64,000 bases of DNA, taken from a bacterium D16-50. GTDB lineage: Bacteria; Bacillota; Clostridia; Lachnospirales; Lachnospiraceae. This document shows positions 16,431 through 22,998 of this stretch, in pieces. The notes beneath the pieces are model-generated. The model had not been told where the DNA came from. It saw only the letters and a list, made by a program, of their open reading frames with translations, and did not search any database. Position 1 is the stretch's first letter. Each line of letters starts with the position of its first letter. The stretch is from positions 186,001 through 250,000 of the forward strand of contig RAZA01000001.1 of the NCBI GenBank assembly GCA_003612485.1. The letters are read 5' to 3'. Both the position numbers and the translations under genes were made by a program.

Positions 16431-16459
16431 ATTATAAGCCTATCTACCACACAAGTCAA
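16431..16459 (-). promoter_or_regulatory. Strong internal promoter of the microcompartment operon (P2)
   Basis: Minus-strand TTGACT (16459-16454), 17-base spacer and a perfect TATAAT (16436-16431) lie 120 bases before the aldolase start, in a 176-base gap. It would drive the aldolase, dehydrogenases, shell proteins, PduS/T, regulator and ParA genes independently of the upstream glycyl-radical enzyme promoter. Confidence 0.75.
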
Positions 16460-16486
16460 CAAAAACAGCGTTGATTCGTGTCGTTT

Positions 16487-16948
16487 TCAGTGTTTTTCTG
16501 TGGCATTCTCTTCGGATTTCTTCGGACGGTTCAGATATTCCAAAAGTCCGTCCACGCCCTCCCCCGTTGTCGAATCCACAAAGAAAATATCACGGCATCC
16601 CGCATTTCGCAGCCACAGCCGGGCCAAGGGCAGGTTCGCCTTCGGCTCGTTGATCTTGGTCACGATCCCTATCACGTCCCTATTCACCATGCAGGTGATA
16701 TTGGGGGGAAACAAGGTATAGCTTTCCGTGGCTGCCACCAAAAGTCCAACTACGTCCGCCTCGTATGCATACAGCGCCAGCGCGTAGCCCAGCCGATGGG
16801 TCTGGGCATACTCTCCGGGAGTATCGATCAGAAGATCGTCATAATGAATGTACTGAGTCTTGCAATATTGAATCTTTTCCCTCAGCAATGCCTGCTTTAA
16901 AGTGGTTTTCCCGCTTTCACTCCGGCCCATCAATATCAGTTTTTTCAT
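16487..16948 (-). CDS. EutP/PduV-like small GTPase-fold protein
   Basis: The 153-residue protein begins MKKLILMGRSESGKTTL, a P-loop GxxxxGKT at residues 8-15, with a G3-like DTPGEY and a G4-like TKIN. This matches EutP/PduV, Ras-like proteins of microcompartment operons whose function is unresolved; PduV has been linked to microcompartment movement. The start at 16948 was chosen because the longer frame overlaps the Nudix gene and the P-loop motif normally starts at residue 3-8. It lies 10 bases downstream of the Nudix gene. Confidence 0.85.
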   Translation of the reverse strand: MKKLILMGRSESGKTTLKQALLREKIQYCKTQYIHYDDLLIDTPGEYAQTHRLGYALALYAYEADVVGLLVAATESYTLFPPNITCMVNRDVIGIVTKINEPKANLPLARLWLRNAGCRDIFFVDSTTGEGVDGLLEYLNRPKKSEENATEKH

Positions 16949-16958
16949 ATAAGCAGCT

Positions 16959-17390
16959 TTACTCCCTATATGCCCGGAGCATTTTCCCGATCCGCTCCAG
17001 ATCCAGCGTCTCTTCCTCTGCATCATAGGTATAGTTTTCCGGCACGGCCTCAAACAGCTCAACACGGCTCATTTCACTCTCAGGCAGCTCCCCCAATGAA
17101 CGTACATCCGCATAGAAGACCCTGCCGTTATTTTTGCCTATACCGTCTTCCCATATCTGCTCATAGTCCCACAGCGGAGTCATTACGCAGTCTTTTATCC
17201 CGGACTCTTCGTACAGCTCCCGCCTCGCCGCCTGCATGGGAGTCTCTCCCGGTTCCACATGTCCCCCCGGATGTTCAAAGCTCTCCCGGCGTTTATGCCA
17301 GCAGTAAACCCACTTTCCCTTGTAATTTGCAAAAATGACCACAAATTTAATGTCAGACAGCCATCCCGCAGGATAATTCGTCTTTGTCAT
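16959..17390 (-). CDS. Nudix hydrolase
   Basis: The 143-residue protein has a complete Nudix box (GHVEPGETPMQAARREL, then YEESGI), so it should hydrolyse a nucleoside diphosphate linked to another group, with Mg. The start at 17390 (MTKTNYPAGW) has GGAGG 4-5 bases upstream. Its place between an EutS-type shell gene and the EutP-like gene, inside the operon, is unusual. It might clean up damaged nucleotide cofactors (NADH, CoA); the substrate cannot be predicted. No encapsulation-like helix is obvious. Confidence 0.85.
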   Translation of the reverse strand: MTKTNYPAGWLSDIKFVVIFANYKGKWVYCWHKRRESFEHPGGHVEPGETPMQAARRELYEESGIKDCVMTPLWDYEQIWEDGIGKNNGRVFYADVRSLGELPESEMSRVELFEAVPENYTYDAEEETLDLERIGKMLRAYRE

Positions 17391-17422
17391 AATGCCTCCT
17401 CCGCTTTCATTTCTTTCGGCAA

Positions 17423-17791
17423 CTATGTTCTGGTAATTTGGCAAACCGTGTATTTCAGCACATCCCTCACATAATCAAGAATCGCCTGCTCCGAGGCCTC
17501 CACCTCGGACACCGTGCCCGATATGATCAGCGAACCGCTGAACCGGTCCACAAACCCCAGATCTATGGAAGCCGCCTTCATCCCCACATCCGCCATGATG
17601 ATCGCCGTCTCCGCCGGGGAAACCGTCATAATGCCTATGGCGGCTCTGGCATAGTCTATACCGGGATCCAGCCCCAACTTCTCATACAGAATCGGATCGG
17701 GGCTTGCAATGATATGGGCCAGCGTAATCTGCTTGCCCGGCACAAGCTCCTGCACGATTCTTTGTTTGTTCCTATCATCCAGCCAGTCCAT
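17423..17791 (-). CDS. EutS/PduU-type shell protein (circularly permuted BMC-H)
   Basis: The 122-residue protein carries KQITLAHIIASPDPILYEKLG near the N-terminus, characteristic of EutS/PduU, followed by a BMC fold in permuted order (IGIMTVSPAETAIIMADVGMKAASIDLGFVD). EutS/PduU hexamers have a beta-barrel covering the pore. AGGAAG lies before the ATG at 17791. It opens the EutS-Nudix-EutP trio. Confidence 0.9.
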   Translation of the reverse strand: MDWLDDRNKQRIVQELVPGKQITLAHIIASPDPILYEKLGLDPGIDYARAAIGIMTVSPAETAIIMADVGMKAASIDLGFVDRFSGSLIISGTVSEVEASEQAILDYVRDVLKYTVCQITRT

Positions 17792-17853
17792 TTTTCTTCC
17801 TTTCGTCTAATTGCCCATCGGAATCTCCCAAGTTTTCAGGCGCGCCGCCGGAG

Positions 17854-17934
17854 GCCTTCCATTCATCGTCCCTATCATAGCGCGCCCACACACGCCTTCG
17901 CCTTCCATTCGCTGTCTCCGTCACAGCGTGCCGC
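17854..17934. repeat. Two-copy degenerate tandem repeat after the DUF218 gene (array 2)
   Basis: A segment beginning GCCTTCCATTC recurs 46 bases later (17854-17886 and 17900-17932) with several changes. The second copy ends directly against the stop codon of the upstream DUF218 gene. Confidence 0.55.
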
Positions 17935-18555
17935 TCAGCCGGCCTCGAAAAGCTTCAAAAAATCCGCCATCTCCGGCGTGCATTCCGGCATGAACTGCGT
18001 TCCCAGCCTTGTCAGTTCCCCCAGCACTTTCTTAAAGCCCGCCTCCGTCCGATACCAGTTTTCCCTTGTCAGACCGCCCACCGCCACAGGGGCGACCATG
18101 AACTGTGTGTCAGGAAAGGAGAGCTGATAATACATCAGGCTCCTCCTTGCATGGTAGGCCTTGCAGCAAAGAATGGCTTTTTGAGGACGAATCCCTTTTT
18201 CATCCAGAAGCACCCTCGTAAATCTTGCGTTCTGGGCCGTATATTCCGCCCTATCTTCCTCAAGGATACTGCTCTGATCCACCCCGCGCCGCAGCAGCAC
18301 ATCCCTATAGAGCTCGCATTCCGTGGCATAGTCGTTCCCGTATATATCTGCCATCGACTTCACACCCATGAACTTTCCGCATGTCACGGAGAATTTTCCT
18401 GAGGGCACCACATACGGGGCATAGCCCTCCCTCCAAAGAGACGCCGCCCGCTCCGGCAGCTCCGGATAGGAGCCTCCGGGAATGAAAATGACATCCGCTT
18501 TTTCCAGCACATCCTCCGCAAAGATAAAATCTGATATTTCCTTCAGGATTCTCAA
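17935..18555 (-). CDS. YdcF-like (DUF218) protein
   Basis: The 206-residue protein has the DUF218 pattern: IFIPGGSYPELPERAASLW, an acidic segment (SILEEDRAEYTAQNARF) and a later YHARRSLMYYQ. Family members are thought to act on or bind nucleotides or envelope precursors; none has a clear role in microcompartments. The best start is TTG at 18555, 6 bases after AGGAGG; an ATG at 18585 would overlap the activase gene and precede the ribosome site. It is in the promoter-proximal part of the operon, 11 bases after the activase stop. Confidence 0.75.
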   Translation of the reverse strand: MRILKEISDFIFAEDVLEKADVIFIPGGSYPELPERAASLWREGYAPYVVPSGKFSVTCGKFMGVKSMADIYGNDYATECELYRDVLLRRGVDQSSILEEDRAEYTAQNARFTRVLLDEKGIRPQKAILCCKAYHARRSLMYYQLSFPDTQFMVAPVAVGGLTRENWYRTEAGFKKVLGELTRLGTQFMPECTPEMADFLKLFEAG

Positions 18556-18566
18556 GAGGCACCTCC

Positions 18567-19364
18567 TCACCCGCCAATGTGGCACTTCAGCTTCGTGGTT
18601 CTCTCCACTTCTCTTTTCAGTCTCTCCATATGCTCCGGCTCCGGAGGCAGTATCTGCGGCAGCTCATAGACCCTGCCCAGTCCCTGATACTTATCCTGCC
18701 CCAGCCTATGGTAAGGCAGCAGATAAATATCTGCTGCCCCCTGCAGCTTGTCCGCAAAGGCGGCGATAGCCCTTATCTCCTCCGGCGTATCATTGAAGGT
18801 GGGGATCACCGGAACCCGAATACTGAGCTTGGTACTGCCGGACGCCGCGATTTTTTCCGCATTCTCCAGCATCAGTCCGTTATCCCTCCCGGTGAAACGC
18901 TTATGCTTCTCACCGTCCATATGCTTGATATCCATGAGATAATGGTCCAAATAAGGCAGAATCTCCTCTATGACCTCCCATTTTGCGCAGCCCATGCTCT
19001 CCATGGCAGTATTGATGCCCACGGCTTTGGCCCCGTGAAGCAGGTCTCTTGCAAACTCCGGCTGGCACAGGCTTTCTCCCCCGGAGAGCGTCAGCCCGCC
19101 TCCGGAGCGGGCATAGTAAGGTCTGTCTTTCTCCACCGTCTCCATGACCTCCGCCACCGTCACGTCCTGCCCGATGATCTTGGTCTTGCCGTTTACCTGC
19201 ATCTCCTGAATCCCGTACTCCTGAGACTCCGGGTTGCAGCACCATTTGCACCGCAGCACGCAGCCTTTGAGAAAACAGATAGTCCGTATTCCCCTCCCGT
19301 CATGGATGGAGTAGCGCTGTATGTCAAATATTCGTCCTTTTGTCTGTAGATAGTCCCTCGTCAT
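18567..19364 (-). CDS. Glycyl-radical enzyme activating enzyme (radical SAM)
   Basis: The 265-residue enzyme uses S-adenosylmethionine to install the glycyl radical. The radical SAM motif CVLRCKWC (Cys35, 39, 42) and the SAM-binding GGE in LTLSGGESL are visible. Between these motifs there are only about 55 residues with no extra Cys quartets, so the ferredoxin-like insert of many diol dehydratase and choline lyase activases is missing; in length it resembles pyruvate formate-lyase activase. Its partner is the enzyme at 20265-22790. Array 3 lies directly upstream of its start, and an in-frame TGA precedes the ATG closely. Confidence 0.92.
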   Translation of the reverse strand: MTRDYLQTKGRIFDIQRYSIHDGRGIRTICFLKGCVLRCKWCCNPESQEYGIQEMQVNGKTKIIGQDVTVAEVMETVEKDRPYYARSGGGLTLSGGESLCQPEFARDLLHGAKAVGINTAMESMGCAKWEVIEEILPYLDHYLMDIKHMDGEKHKRFTGRDNGLMLENAEKIAASGSTKLSIRVPVIPTFNDTPEEIRAIAAFADKLQGAADIYLLPYHRLGQDKYQGLGRVYELPQILPPEPEHMERLKREVERTTKLKCHIGG

Positions 19365-19389
19365 TTCCCATCCTCACCAACTGCCGCCC

Positions 19390-19610
19390 GAATCTCTCCT
19401 TTTGACAAAATCCCATGCGGTGTCTCTCCATTCTCTCCTTTTGGCAAAATCCCACGCGGTGTCTCTCCATTCTCTCCTTTTGGCAAAATCCCACGCGGTG
19501 TCTCTCCATTCTCTCCTTTTGGCAAAATCCCACGCGGTGTCTCTCCATTCTCTCCTTTTGGCAAAATCCCCCAGAGTCTCTCCCTTTTCTCCTTTTGCCA
19601 AAGCCCCCGC
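19390..19610. repeat. 39-base tandem repeat, about five copies (array 3), upstream of the activase gene
   Basis: The 340-base gap between the GNAT and activase genes holds four to five nearly identical 39-base units plus degenerate ends. On the sense strand each unit contains AAAAGGAGAGAATGGAGAG, that is a ribosome-site-like AGGAG three bases before an ATG. Because 39 is divisible by 3, several frames stay open across the array on both strands, but these frames give only a repeated 13-residue peptide, so I do not call a gene. Confidence 0.92.
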
Positions 19611-19705
19611 AGGCTTTTGACAAAATCATCCTTCTTAAGGCCTGAGCGGCTTCATATGCCTGAATGCTTCTCACGGATCAAACCAAAAGGCAGATCGTTC
19701 ACCCC

Positions 19706-20146
19706 TTACAGTTCAAATCGGAAGATACATTTCTCCACTTCTCCGCTTTTGCGCATATCATTGCCCTCAGGCAGCTGCACAATTTCCAAAAGCCTGCCTC
19801 CTGCATATTCACACGTTTTTCTGGAAGCATAATTGTCCGGATTGCAGGTTATAATCACATATTGCAGATCATGCTTTTTTGCCAGCTGAAACAATAGCAA
19901 GCAGGCCTTTCCCGCATAATGGTTCCCTCTATAGTTCTCGTCCACATGATATCCTATGTTTCCGCCGTAATACACATTATCATTATGGCCGATACGCAGG
20001 TCACAGCCGCCCACTCTGGTTCCTTCGCTGTTTAAGATTCCAAAGTGGTACGCCGGAACCCAATCCTTCTCGGCATCACCCTCCACGGTTTTCTCCAAGG
20101 CCAGTCGTATTTCGTCATTCTTTAAAAAATCCGTATCCAAAAACAT
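19706..20146 (-). CDS. GNAT-family N-acetyltransferase
   Basis: The 146-residue protein shows the acetyl-CoA-binding motif A (ENYRGNHYAGKACLLLF) and a GNAT-like end (CNPDNYASRKTCEYAGG). It should transfer an acyl group from CoA to an amine; the substrate is unknown. GGGGAGG lies 5-8 bases before the ATG at 20146. Lying directly after the glycyl-radical enzyme gene it must be co-transcribed with the microcompartment genes, which is unusual. It could acylate a shell or cargo protein using propionyl- or acetyl-CoA, but this is a guess. Confidence 0.82.
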   Translation of the reverse strand: MFLDTDFLKNDEIRLALEKTVEGDAEKDWVPAYHFGILNSEGTRVGGCDLRIGHNDNVYYGGNIGYHVDENYRGNHYAGKACLLLFQLAKKHDLQYVIITCNPDNYASRKTCEYAGGRLLEIVQLPEGNDMRKSGEVEKCIFRFEL

Positions 20147-20181
20147 GTCTAACCTCCCCGCTCATCTGACCGCCGGAGCAC

Positions 20182-20304
20182 ATCCTACAGCCCCTATTTA
20201 GTCCCGCATATGCGTGAAATGCATCCTACAGCCCCTGCTCCGTCCTGCGTGTGTGAAACGCATCCTACAGCCCCTGCTCCGTCCTGCGGATGATATCGTC
20301 CTGC
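20182..20304. repeat. Three-copy 39-41 base repeat that includes the end of the glycyl-radical enzyme gene (array 4)
   Basis: CATCCTACAGCCCCTG and about 23 following bases occur three times in tandem. The rightmost copy contains the last codons and stop (CTA on the plus strand) of the glycyl-radical enzyme gene; the other two lie downstream of it. The array thus looks like duplication of the gene's own 3' end, stop codon included. Confidence 0.85.
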
Positions 20305-22790
20305 AGGGACTTTGACAGCGTGGTAAACAGCGCGCTGTAGCCTGCCACCCGAACCACCAGATGAGCGTACTTCTCAGGATGGGCCTGCGCGTCCAGAAGA
20401 GTCTCCCGGTCCACCACATTGAACTGCATATGGCTGCCCTTCTGGTCGAAATAGGAACGGATCAGCGCCACGAAATTTTCCAGTCCCTTTTCCCCAGAAA
20501 GAGCCGTGGGATGAAATTTCTGATTGAACAGCGTGCCGTTTGACGCGATTCCATGATCAAGCTTAGAGACGGAATTAGCCGCCGCAGTGGGGCCATGGAC
20601 ATCCTTGCCTGCCGAGGGAGAAACGCCGTCCGCCACGGGAGTGTGCGCCAGCCTGCCGTCGGGAGTGGCCCCCGTCTGTGCCCCTAGGGGCACATTTGCG
20701 GACACAGGGTAAAGTCCCGCCTGAAACTGCCCTCCGCGGGGATTGCGAAACCGCAGCAGAGGCCTTGTGTAGGTATATGCCACATCTCTGGCAAACATGT
20801 CCACTTCCTCATTGTCGTTGCCGAACTTAGGAACCTGCTCTATCATGTCCAGCAGTTCCTCGTACCTCTTCTTTTCCTCCTCAGGAAGCTGGGCATTCAT
20901 CACCGCCGTGATCATGCCTGCCACCTGTCCCTCCTCCACGGTCATACCGTTTTTATCCATCTCCTTAAGAATGCCCGCAACGATCTCCCCTGCGCTTATT
21001 GCGTCAAAGCCCTGCCCGAAGTTCATGGCCAGAGCCCGTTTATACTCGCCCAGAGACACTTTCTTCTCCTCGAAGACCAGCTTCTTGATGGCATAGAGGG
21101 AATCTGCCATGTTCGCTATGCCGAAGCCCTGAGGGCCGGTAAAGTTGTAGACTGCCCCTCCCTCCTGAACGGTCTTGCCCCGCTTGATACAGTCGTCCAC
21201 CATGCAGGACAAAAAGGGCAGCGGACAGCGGGTGGCATGAGCCACGTCGATGGCATTGTCAGCATTCACCAACAGAGATATATTGTAGTCCATCTGTCTC
21301 TTATATGCGTCATAGAACTCCTCGAAGGAGGCCATGTCCTCCACTCTTCCCGTCTCTATGCTGATCTTCTCTCCCTTGTCCCAGCCGTTGGAGAATACCA
21401 GCTCCAGAGGACGGCACATATTATAGAACGCCGCGTCATGCCAGCCCTCCGTCTTGCCCGCCTTCTGAGGCTCCACACAGCCGATGATATTGTATTCTCT
21501 GGCGTCCTCCAGAGTCAGCCCCCTGCTCAGAAGGGACGGAATGATCACCTCATCGTTATAGTAGGCGGGAAGGCCTATACCCGTTCTGGTCAGATCTGCC
21601 GCCTTCAGCAGCAGCTCATGGGGCGACTTGTTCCACACCCGGATAGAAAGAGAAGGCTGAGGCAAAAAGACATGTTTTGAGGCCGTAATGCACATGAAAG
21701 ACAAGTCATTGGTCACATCGCAGCCGTCCTTGTCCTGCCCGCCCACAATCAGATTTTGGAAAAGGCTATAGCCCGCAAAGCCCTCCGCGCTGGCAGCGTC
21801 CCTGCACTTGTTCAGGTCGTTGAGCTTCACCCAGATACAGTCGATCAGTTCCTGCGCCGTCTCTCTGGTAAGCCTACCCTCCTCCAAATCCTTTTTATAA
21901 TAAGGATACATATACTGGTCAAAGCGCCCCGGAGAAATGGAATGGCCGCTGGACTCCAGCTGCAGCAGCTGCTGCACGAACCAGAAACTCTGGCAGGCCT
22001 CCCAGAAGGAGGTCGCCCCATGCTCAGGCACCCGGCCGCAGTTTGCAGCTATCTGCATAAGCTCCTGTTTTCTGGCCGCATCCGCACAAGCTGCTGCCTC
22101 CCGCTGTGCCAGATCCGCGTACCTATGGGCATAGCGGATCACCGCCTCGCAGCTGATGATCACGGCCTGAAGGAACTGGCTTCTGGTGCAAAAGTCTTCA
22201 TCACCGGGATTGCACCTCTCAAGTTCTCCCTGCACCTGCTCTATGATGCCCCTATACCCCTCCGCCAGCACTCGGTCATACTGGACGGTGACATGTCCTA
22301 CTCCATTGTAGAAGTAGTTGCCGGGGGTGAAAATATTATGCTCAATGGCCTTTCTGGCCTCCGGGGCCATGAGAGAGGTGGCAAGCTCGCTGGTGGTCTT
22401 TCCCTCCCAGTAAGCATCCGCCTTTAGCAGCTCCTTTTTGGTCTGCTCCGCTATGTAGAAGGGGTCGGCCTTTCTGGTGGCCACAGTGTCAAACTCTTCC
22501 TCCAGCCATTTATAAGAAAATTCCGGATAGGTCTGACAGCCTCTGGGCGCAATGGTAGTGCTGCCCGCCACCAGCTCCCCCTCCCTGATGATAATGGGAA
22601 TATTGTCAAGAATATGCGCAAACCCAAGGGCCCGCCGCATCACTATGGGCTTGTCCTCGGTGGCTTTATAGGATTCCGTGATCAGCCTCGCTCTGGCAGA
22701 CTCTATCTCCGGCATCTTGGCGTACAAATGTGCCACCAGCTTGGGGATTCTGTCTGACTTGGGTATCTCCTGCGTGTAATATTTTGCCAT
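20265..22790 (-). CDS. Glycyl-radical diol dehydratase (B12-independent 1,2-propanediol dehydratase type)
   Basis: The 841-residue enzyme has the catalytic Cys438 and Glu440 in NIIGCVEPQ and the radical glycine Gly817 in VVRVAGYSALF. The IGCVEPQ context is that of glycerol/propanediol dehydratases (choline lyase shares GCVE), and the neighbouring aldolase favours 1,2-propanediol, giving propanal. There is no N-terminal encapsulation extension: the core family sequence starts by about residue 12, so another way of packaging is needed. It is the first gene of the operon, 74-80 bases after a near-consensus promoter. Its last codons belong to array 4. Confidence 0.92.
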   Translation of the reverse strand: MAKYYTQEIPKSDRIPKLVAHLYAKMPEIESARARLITESYKATEDKPIVMRRALGFAHILDNIPIIIREGELVAGSTTIAPRGCQTYPEFSYKWLEEEFDTVATRKADPFYIAEQTKKELLKADAYWEGKTTSELATSLMAPEARKAIEHNIFTPGNYFYNGVGHVTVQYDRVLAEGYRGIIEQVQGELERCNPGDEDFCTRSQFLQAVIISCEAVIRYAHRYADLAQREAAACADAARKQELMQIAANCGRVPEHGATSFWEACQSFWFVQQLLQLESSGHSISPGRFDQYMYPYYKKDLEEGRLTRETAQELIDCIWVKLNDLNKCRDAASAEGFAGYSLFQNLIVGGQDKDGCDVTNDLSFMCITASKHVFLPQPSLSIRVWNKSPHELLLKAADLTRTGIGLPAYYNDEVIIPSLLSRGLTLEDAREYNIIGCVEPQKAGKTEGWHDAAFYNMCRPLELVFSNGWDKGEKISIETGRVEDMASFEEFYDAYKRQMDYNISLLVNADNAIDVAHATRCPLPFLSCMVDDCIKRGKTVQEGGAVYNFTGPQGFGIANMADSLYAIKKLVFEEKKVSLGEYKRALAMNFGQGFDAISAGEIVAGILKEMDKNGMTVEEGQVAGMITAVMNAQLPEEEKKRYEELLDMIEQVPKFGNDNEEVDMFARDVAYTYTRPLLRFRNPRGGQFQAGLYPVSANVPLGAQTGATPDGRLAHTPVADGVSPSAGKDVHGPTAAANSVSKLDHGIASNGTLFNQKFHPTALSGEKGLENFVALIRSYFDQKGSHMQFNVVDRETLLDAQAHPEKYAHLVVRVAGYSALFTTLSKSLQDDIIRRTEQGL

Positions 22791-22870
22791 CTGCTCTCTC
22801 CACCTTCCGCATTTTTGCAGCTTTTCAAAATAAGAAAAACCTCTCGGCTCAAGTAAACCTACTATCTTTC

Positions 22871-22899
22871 AGTATATGCCCCGCCGTCCCAAATGTCAA
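22871..22899 (-). promoter_or_regulatory. Main promoter of the microcompartment operon (P1)
   Basis: Minus-strand TTGACA (22899-22894), a 17-base spacer and TATACT (22876-22871) form an almost perfect sigma-70 promoter. Transcription would start near 22864, giving a leader of about 75 bases before the glycyl-radical enzyme. Confidence 0.8.
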
Positions 22900-22937
22900 T
22901 GAATCTAACGCATATTTTATTTCTTTTTTGTGGGTTT

Positions 22938-22973
22938 ATTTGGTTTGTTGTTGCTTTCCCATTTGGTTTGTTG
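22938..22973. promoter_or_regulatory. 13-base direct repeats upstream of P1
   Basis: ATTTGGTTTGTTG occurs exactly at 22938-22950 and 22961-22973, start to start 23 bases, so both lie on nearly the same DNA face about 75-110 bases upstream of the predicted transcript start. Position and spacing suit an activator dimer or a DeoR-type regulator. Confidence 0.5.
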
Positions 22974-22998
22974 TGGTCTTTGGAACCCAAGACAGCTC

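Noticed and set aside
19324..19674. Repeat-peptide open frame (13-residue repeats) covering array 3
   Set aside because: Open only because the repeat unit is a multiple of three; it overlaps the activase start and no family or good start supports it.
22791..22870. Cobalamin riboswitch or other riboswitch in the BMC leader
   Set aside because: The leader is only about 75 bases with no conserved fold, and the pathway is B12-independent.
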